Below, one piece after another: positions 30,073-35,539 of a DNA stretch of 35,539 nt. How positions within the stretch are numbered: the first letter of the stretch is position 1; each line of letters starts with the position of its first letter. The notes under the pieces were generated by a model. The model ran no database searches and had not been told where the DNA came from. It worked only from the letters and a program-made list of their open reading frames with translations. The stretch comes from Actinomycetales bacterium. Its GTDB lineage: Bacteria; Actinomycetota; Actinomycetes; Actinomycetales; Microbacteriaceae. The stretch covers positions 1 to 35,539 of the forward strand of contig JAATFA010000180.1 of the NCBI GenBank assembly GCA_015655445.1, given 5' to 3'. The position numbers were made by a program, and so were the translations under genes.

Positions 30073-30970
30073 CGCCCGTGCTCCGCACGCCGAAAATCCC
30101 CCGCGCGGGCGGCGGGGAGGGCGTCGCCGTCGCATCGGTCACGACCGGCGCGGCCCCGATCCAGTCCCGCACGTCCGCGCCCGCGACGAGGACGGCCGGA
30201 TGCGGTCCCTGCGCGAGCAGGCGCGGGAGCATGTCGAGCGGCAGGGCTGCGGGCGAGCCGAGCAGCACGAGGTTGCCGTACCGGCGGCCGCGCACGACCC
30301 CGCTCTCGGCGAGCACCGCGACGTGGCCGAAGGCCAACTGCACGGTCGCTGCCTGACCCCGCGCGAAGGACAGCCCCGGGCCGTCGGCGACGTTCACGAG
30401 CACGATCCCGTCCGGGCGGAGCAGTCGCAGGAGACTCGCGTAGAACTCGAGGCTCGTCACGTGCGCGGGGATGCGCGATCCGCCGAACACGTCGACGATG
30501 ATCGCGTCGACGCCGTGGTCGAGCCCCGACGGCAGGTGCGAGACGACCTCGCGCGCGTCCCCGTAGCGGATGCGGATGGAAGCCCCCGCCGGCAACGGCA
30601 GGTGCTCGCGCACGAACTCGACGAGGTCCCGCTCGAGCTCGATCACCTGCTGCCGCGATCCCGGCCGCGTCGCCTCGACATAGCGCGGGAGGGTGAGCGC
30701 ACCCGCGCCCAGGTGCACGACCGTGATCGGCTCCCCGGGCGGACGGAACCGGTCGAGCACGTGACCCATGCGCTGCACGTACTCGAAGAACAGGTGGGTC
30801 GGATCGGCCGGGTCGACGTGGGACTGGGGCGTGCCGTCGACGACGAGCTGCACCGACCCGGGGTTCCATCGGTCCGGCTCGAGCACGGCGCGCATGCCGC
30901 TGCCGCGCAGGATGATCTCGGGGGGAGCGGCCACGACGAGCATCCTCCCACGCGTCGTTCGGATCTCCAC
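30068..30970 (-). CDS. Spermidine synthase-like methyltransferase-fold protein
   Basis: VHLGAGALTLPRYVEATRPGSRQQVIELERDLVEFVREHLPL; YGDAREVV; DAIIVDVFGGSRIPAHVTSLEFY. Start uncertain (GTG 30970 or ATG 30943). Confidence 0.85.
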   Translation of the reverse strand: MEIRTTRGRMLVVAAPPEIILRGSGMRAVLEPDRWNPGSVQLVVDGTPQSHVDPADPTHLFFEYVQRMGHVLDRFRPPGEPITVVHLGAGALTLPRYVEATRPGSRQQVIELERDLVEFVREHLPLPAGASIRIRYGDAREVVSHLPSGLDHGVDAIIVDVFGGSRIPAHVTSLEFYASLLRLLRPDGIVLVNVADGPGLSFARGQAATVQLAFGHVAVLAESGVVRGRRYGNLVLLGSPAALPLDMLPRLLAQGPHPAVLVAGADVRDWIGAAPVVTDATATPSPPPARGIFGVRSTGD

Positions 30971-31062
30971 CCGGGCTCCACCCGGAGGTGGTGGGCCGAA
31001 CGGGCCCGCCGCGGGAGCCTGGAACCGGGCGCGCCGACCGCGCCCGGAGCGAGGAGACCCCC

Positions 31063-31593
31063 ATGACACTGCAGACCGTCGGCTACGTCCTGCTCGCCGT
31101 CGCGGCGATCGCGTTCCTCGTCTACCGCCAGACGACGTGGCAGCCCGTGCAGCTCGGACGCATGCTGCGCCTCCCGCTCATCCTCGCCGCGATCGGCGTC
31201 TACTCGCTGCTGAGCGAGAAGCACATCGCGATCCACCCGATCGACGTCGCCGCGCTCGCCGCGGAGCTCGTCGTCTCGCTCGCGCTCGGCGCCGTCATGG
31301 GCATGCTCTCCGTCTTCCGGCCGATCACCGACGCGGCCCTCGAGCGCTGGCGCGCACGACGCCGTCCCTCGGACGCGTCCCCGCGCGCGGAGGTGCGCAC
31401 GGGCTGGCTCGGCGCGGCGCTGTGGATCGTCCTCATCGCGATCCGGGTCGGCATGGACGTCGGCGCGGAGGCGCTCGGGGCGCACGCGGCCGCGTCGACG
31501 GGCGTCATCCTCATCGTCGTCGCCGCGAACCGGGTCGCGCGCGCGCTCGTCGTCGCGCAGCGCCTGGACCGGCATCCGCCGCTCGCCGCATGA
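31063..31593 (+). CDS. Integral membrane protein (DUF1453-like)
   Basis: Several hydrophobic segments, QTTWQPVQLGRMLRLPLILAAIGVY; RBS GAGGAG. Confidence 0.75.
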   Translation: MTLQTVGYVLLAVAAIAFLVYRQTTWQPVQLGRMLRLPLILAAIGVYSLLSEKHIAIHPIDVAALAAELVVSLALGAVMGMLSVFRPITDAALERWRARRRPSDASPRAEVRTGWLGAALWIVLIAIRVGMDVGAEALGAHAAASTGVILIVVAANRVARALVVAQRLDRHPPLAA

Positions 31594-31600
31594 TGAAGTC

Positions 31601-32818
31601 GTGAGCGCCTTCAGCCCGTCGCACGGGAGCCCGCTTCCCCCGGCCCCGACCTGGAGGGAGCGGCTCGTCGTCGCGGTGCTCCGCCGCGGGATCCTCCTCG
31701 CGCTCGCCGCGTACCTCGCGGTCGAGCTGTGGCTCCAGCGCGGGCCGGCCCATCCGCGCTGGATGCTCGTCGTCGCGGTCGGCGGCATCCTCGTGTGGCT
31801 CGTCTCGATCCTGCTGCCGCCGCGTGCGCGACGCGTGGAGCCCGTGCTGAGCGCCGTCATGCTCGCGGTCGTCTTCACGGCCCCCGCGACCGACCTGCTC
31901 GGGGTCATCCCCCCGGCCGTCGCGCTCGTCGGCGTGCTGCGACGTCCCGAGCGGCCCGTGTGGCACGGGGCGGCCGCCCTCGCCGGATGCCTCGCCGTGC
32001 TCGCGGGCACGGGGGCGGCCGGCGCGCCCGCAGAGCTCGCGCTCGGCGCGGCGGCGGCGCTCGTCATCGCGGCCCTCGTCGGCGTGAGCCGGCGCCAGGC
32101 CGCGCACGCGGCCGCGCAGGGCCGGGAGCTCGAGCGCGAGCGTCTCGCCGTGCGCGAGGAGCAGGCGCGCGCCGAGCTGCTCGCCGACCGGTCGCGCGTC
32201 GCGCGGGAGATCCACGACGTGCTCGCCCACAGCCTCGGCGGCCTCGTCATCCAGCTCGACGCGCTCGAGGCCCTCCTCGAGTCGGGTCGCGCGGACGACG
32301 CGCTCGCCCGCGTGCGCGAGGCGCGCGCCCTCGCCGCCGACGGCCTCGGCGAGGCCCGGCGCGCGGTCGCCGCGCTGCGCGACCCCGTGTCCGGCGCGGC
32401 GGGCCCGCACCCGGGCGCGGTGCCCGGCGGCGAGCTCGTGCGGTCCCTCGGCGACGTCGTGCGCGTGCACGAGCGGCTCGGCGGCGGCATCCGCTTCGAG
32501 GTCGCGGGAGCTCCGCGCTCGTCGTCCGCCGAGACGGCGACCGCTCTCACGCGCGCCCTGCAGGAGGCGCTCGCGAACGCGCGCAAGCACGCGCCGGGGG
32601 TCGAGGTGCGCGCGGCGCTCTCCTTCCGGCCGGACGCGATCGCGCTCGAGGTGCGCACGCCGTTCGCGCCGCGGGGACGCGTGAGCGACCTCGCCGCGAC
32701 GGGTGGCGGCCACGGCCTCTCCGGCATGGCCGAGCGGTTCCGCGAGCTCCCCGGCGCGTCCCTCGAGTACGGCGCGCGCACGGACGCGTTCGTCGTGCGC
32801 GCCGAGGTCGCGGCGTGA
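31601..32818 (+). CDS. Two-component sensor histidine kinase (NarL/HisKA_3 type)
   Basis: N-terminal TM segments; RSRVAREIHDVLAHSLGGLVIQLDALEALL; ALQEALANARKHAPG; GGGHGLSGMAERFREL. Confidence 0.94.
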   Translation: MSAFSPSHGSPLPPAPTWRERLVVAVLRRGILLALAAYLAVELWLQRGPAHPRWMLVVAVGGILVWLVSILLPPRARRVEPVLSAVMLAVVFTAPATDLLGVIPPAVALVGVLRRPERPVWHGAAALAGCLAVLAGTGAAGAPAELALGAAAALVIAALVGVSRRQAAHAAAQGRELERERLAVREEQARAELLADRSRVAREIHDVLAHSLGGLVIQLDALEALLESGRADDALARVREARALAADGLGEARRAVAALRDPVSGAAGPHPGAVPGGELVRSLGDVVRVHERLGGGIRFEVAGAPRSSSAETATALTRALQEALANARKHAPGVEVRAALSFRPDAIALEVRTPFAPRGRVSDLAATGGGHGLSGMAERFRELPGASLEYGARTDAFVVRAEVAA

Positions 32819-33504
32819 CGGAGGAGCCCATCCGCGTGCTCGTCGCCGACGATCAGGCGATCGTGCGGGACGGCCTCGCGACAGTGCTCGGGCTGCTGCC
32901 GGATGTCGAGGTCGTCGGTCGTGCCGCCGACGGCGAGGAGGCGGTGCGCGCGGTCGCCGAGCTCGCGCCCGACGTCGTCCTCATGGACCTGCGCATGCCG
33001 CGCGTGGACGGGGTCGAGGCGACGGCGCGCATCGCGCGCGACCATCCGTCGACGGCCGTGCTCGTGCTCACGACGTTCGCCGACGACTCCTCGATCGCCG
33101 CGGCGCTCTCCGCGGGCGCGCGCGGGTACCTCACGAAGGACGCCGGACGGGAGGAGGTCGCGGCCGCGCTGCGCGCCGTCGCGGCGGGACAGGCGACGTT
33201 CGCCGCGGAGGTCGGCGAGCGGCTCGTGCGCGGGCTGCGCGCGAGCGTCGACGCCGCGTCCGCCGCTCCCGTCGCGCCGGTGGCGCCTGCGGAGGCGCTC
33301 GCGCGGAGCCTCCCCGCGCTCACGCCGCGCGAGGCGGAGGTGCTCGCGCTCATCGCGGACGGGCTCAGCAACGGCGAGATCGCGTCCCTCCTCTTCGTGA
33401 GCGTCGCGACCGTCAAGACCCACATCAACGCGATCTTCGCGAAGCTCGGCGTGCGCGACCGGCCGCGCGCGATCGCGCTCGCGCGCGAGGCCCTCGGCCG
33501 CTGA
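32815..33504 (+). CDS. LuxR/NarL-family response regulator
   Basis: VLVADDQAIVRDGLATVL, VVLMDLRMPRVDG, GYLTKDA, LTPREAEVLALIADGLSNGEIASLLFVSVATVKTHINAIFAKLGV; GTGA overlap with the kinase. Confidence 0.96.
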   Translation: MTEEPIRVLVADDQAIVRDGLATVLGLLPDVEVVGRAADGEEAVRAVAELAPDVVLMDLRMPRVDGVEATARIARDHPSTAVLVLTTFADDSSIAAALSAGARGYLTKDAGREEVAAALRAVAAGQATFAAEVGERLVRGLRASVDAASAAPVAPVAPAEALARSLPALTPREAEVLALIADGLSNGEIASLLFVSVATVKTHINAIFAKLGVRDRPRAIALAREALGR

Positions 33505-33525
33505 TGCGGGACCGTCGAGACGGGG

Positions 33526-34704
33526 TCAGCCCGTGGGGGCGAGTCGTACCGAGAGGATGCGGTCGTCGCCCGCGTGCGGGGATCCGCGTCCGTCCGTGTT
33601 GTCGGTGAGGATCCAGAGCGTGCCCCCCGGACCGGGCGCGACGTCCCGCAGCCGTCCGTACCGGCTGGCGTAGAGCGCGGTCGCGGTCGGACCGCGGCCG
33701 CCGCGCACGCGGATCGACCACAGCCGCTCGCCGCGCAGCGCGGCGAGGAAGAACGTCCCGTCGACGTAGGCGAGGCCGCTCGGGCTCGCCTCGTCCGTCG
33801 ACCACTGCAGCGTGGGGTCGACGAAGCGCGCGTCGTGGGCGACGCCCTCGACGACCGGCCACCCGTAGTTCGACCCGGCGACGATGCGGTTGAGCTCATC
33901 CCACGTGTCCTGTCCGAACTCGGAGGCCCACAGCTGCCCGTTCGCGTCCCACGCGAGGCCCTGCGGGTTGCGGTGGCCGAGCGTGTAGACGAGGGATCCG
34001 GGGAAGGGGTTGTCCGCGGGCGCGTCCCCGGCCGGCGTCATGCGCAGGACCTTGCCGTTGAGGGATCCGCGGTCCTGGGCGCGCGAGGTGACGCCCGCGT
34101 CGCCCACCGTCGCGTAGAGCATCCCGTCGGGCCCGAACGCGATCCGGCCGCCGTTATGGTAGCTCGCCCTCGCGAGCCCGTCGAGCACGACGCTCGCGGG
34201 GCCGAGCGAGAGGTCGCCCCCGTCGTCGTGCAGCGGCATGCGGACGATGCGGTTGTCGTCGCGCGTCGTCTCGTACGCGTAGAGCTCGCGGCCGGCGCCG
34301 GACCCGTGCAAGGCGAGGCCGAGCAGGCCGCCCTCGCCCGTGTGGACGACGCCGGGCACCGTCCCGATGCGTCGGACCGTCGTCGCGCGCGAGGAGACGA
34401 GGACGACGTCGCCGGTGTCGCGCTCGCTCACGAGCACGCGCGTGTCGTCGAGACGCGCCATCGACCACGGGGAGTCGAGGCCCGTGACGACGTCCGCGGG
34501 CGTGCCGGCGGGAGCGACGCCGCCGGATGTGCGCCCCGGGGAGCCGGAGCCCGGGGAGCCGGACGCGCTCGGGTGCGGGCCGGGGGAGCCGGAGGCCGCG
34601 GGAGCGCTCGCGCGCGGCGTCCCCGCCGGAGCCGAGGGGACGCATCCGGCGAGCAGCGCGACGCTCGCGAGCGCGACGGCCGCGGCGGCGGACAGGCGGC
34701 GCAT
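33526..34704 (-). CDS. PQQ-dependent sugar dehydrogenase-like lipoprotein (glucose/sorbosone dehydrogenase family)
   Basis: LASVALLAGC lipobox; GLDSPWSMARLDDTRVLVSERDTGDV, GEGGLLGLALH, HNGGRIAFGPDGMLYATVGD, LGHRNPQGLAWD, EFGQDTWDELNRI. Confidence 0.93.
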   Translation of the reverse strand: MRRLSAAAAVALASVALLAGCVPSAPAGTPRASAPAASGSPGPHPSASGSPGSGSPGRTSGGVAPAGTPADVVTGLDSPWSMARLDDTRVLVSERDTGDVVLVSSRATTVRRIGTVPGVVHTGEGGLLGLALHGSGAGRELYAYETTRDDNRIVRMPLHDDGGDLSLGPASVVLDGLARASYHNGGRIAFGPDGMLYATVGDAGVTSRAQDRGSLNGKVLRMTPAGDAPADNPFPGSLVYTLGHRNPQGLAWDANGQLWASEFGQDTWDELNRIVAGSNYGWPVVEGVAHDARFVDPTLQWSTDEASPSGLAYVDGTFFLAALRGERLWSIRVRGGRGPTATALYASRYGRLRDVAPGPGGTLWILTDNTDGRGSPHAGDDRILSVRLAPTG

Positions 34705-34926
34705 GGCCCGACCCTAGACCCCGCTCCACCCTTGCGCGGCAGGTCTTCCCAAAACGAAGGAGTCTCCCGAGCGGATGGGTCGCGAACGGCGGTTCGCGGC
34801 GCCGGACCGCCGGTTTCTCCTTCATTTTCGGTGGATGGGCGGGGAGGCCGGGACGGCAGGGGGAGGGAATGGAGCGCAGGCCCGCGCGGTTATACCGGAT
34901 GTCGACGAGCAGGTCAAGGATACGGG

Positions 34927-34956
34927 TGGACAATTCCCGGCATCCCGGCCTATGAT
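34927..34956 (+). promoter_or_regulatory. Putative sigma-A-type promoter for rpoB
   Basis: TGGACA (34927-34932), 18-bp spacer, TATGAT (34951-34956). Confidence 0.65.
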
Positions 34957-35108
34957 TGTCTTTTGCGCTCCCAGACTCCCTCGACCGTCATATGGTGGAC
35001 GGCCGGCGCGCCCCGAGTATAGCGGCGGGGCGGATCTCGACGAGGTGCTGGCGAGTGTTCTCCCATTCCGAAACGGCATGGCCCTGATGGGCCCCGGAGG
35101 TTATTTCC

Positions 35109-35539
35109 TTGGCTGCTGCGCCTCACGCATCGTCCACCATCGCTCCCAAGAACGGCCGTAACGCCAAGCGGCTCTCTTTCGCCAAGATCACCGACACCCT
35201 CACCGTCCCCGACCTGCTCGCCCTTCAGACCGAGAGCTTCGACTGGCTCGTCGGCAACGAGGCGTGGCGCGCGCGCATCGCCGAGAACGGCGGATCGACC
35301 AAGACCGGCCTCGACGAGATCTTCGAGGAGATCAGCCCCATCGAGGACCTCGGCGAGACGATGCAGCTGTCGTTCTCGAACCCCGAGCTCGAGGAGCCGA
35401 AGTACTCCATCGAGGAGTGCAAGGAGCGCGGCAAGACCTACGCCGCCCCGCTCTACGTGAACGCCGAGTTCATGAACCACATGACGGGCGAGATCAAGAC
35501 CCAGACGGTCTTCATGGGCGACTTCCCGCTCATGACCGA
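35109..35539 (+). CDS. rpoB: DNA-directed RNA polymerase subunit beta, N-terminal part (runs off window)
   Basis: TTG start at 35109 after GGAGG (35096-35100): (M)[52 protein letters not shown]...GDFPLMT. Not in the ORF track because of the TTG start and truncation. Confidence 0.97.
   Translation, partial: MAAAPHASSTIAPKNGRNAKRLSFAKITDTLTVPDLLALQTESFDWLVGNEAWRARIAENGGSTKTGLDEIFEEISPIEDLGETMQLSFSNPELEEPKYSIEECKERGKTYAAPLYVNAEFMNHMTGEIKTQTVFMGDFPLMT

Noticed and set aside
30643-33423. 926-aa minus-strand ORF opposite the membrane protein and two-component genes
   Set aside because: Antisense to a clear histidine kinase/response regulator pair; only its tail overlaps the real spermidine-synthase-like gene, out of frame.
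34505-34650. GC-rich GGGAGCCGGA-type repeats near the 5' end of the PQQ-dehydrogenase gene
   Set aside because: Explained by the Gly/Ser/Pro linker after the lipobox; ordinary low-complexity lipoprotein linker.

Overview
High-GC actinobacterial window, probably Microbacteriaceae (inferred from coding style, gene content and the rpoB N-terminus). From left to right: (1) the 3' end of an IS481-like transposase abutting the stop codon of radA; (2) a 2OG-Fe(II)-oxygenase-like protein, an SGNH hydrolase and a tRNA-Ser(CGA) with a strong terminator hairpin; (3) a ~12 kb catabolic island at ~3.7-15.9 kb with an ADP-ribosylglycohydrolase-family enzyme, two CUT1-type ABC importers (2 solute-binding lipoproteins, 4 permeases, no ATPase), two LacI-family regulators and two divergent nucleoside-hydrolase-like enzymes, plus distinct operator-like palindromes; (4) a decayed iolB (5-deoxy-glucuronate isomerase) remnant just downstream of the second LacI gene; (5) chromosomal genes: membrane protein, Fpg/Nei glycosylase, gamma-glutamyltransferase, Lhr helicase, SDR, DUF4916/NUDIX, DEAD-box helicase, SRPBCC, ComB-like, DUF427, SprT-like, spermidine-synthase-like, membrane protein, NarL-type two-component system, PQQ-dependent sugar dehydrogenase; and (6) the 5' end of rpoB with a TTG start that the ORF track missed. 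The strongest candidate for an undescribed system is the ARH/nucleoside-hydrolase/dual ABC importer/dual LacI island, which looks like uptake and N-glycosidic cleavage of an unknown ribosyl- or glycosyl-type substrate. All product calls come from reading motifs; no database search was run.
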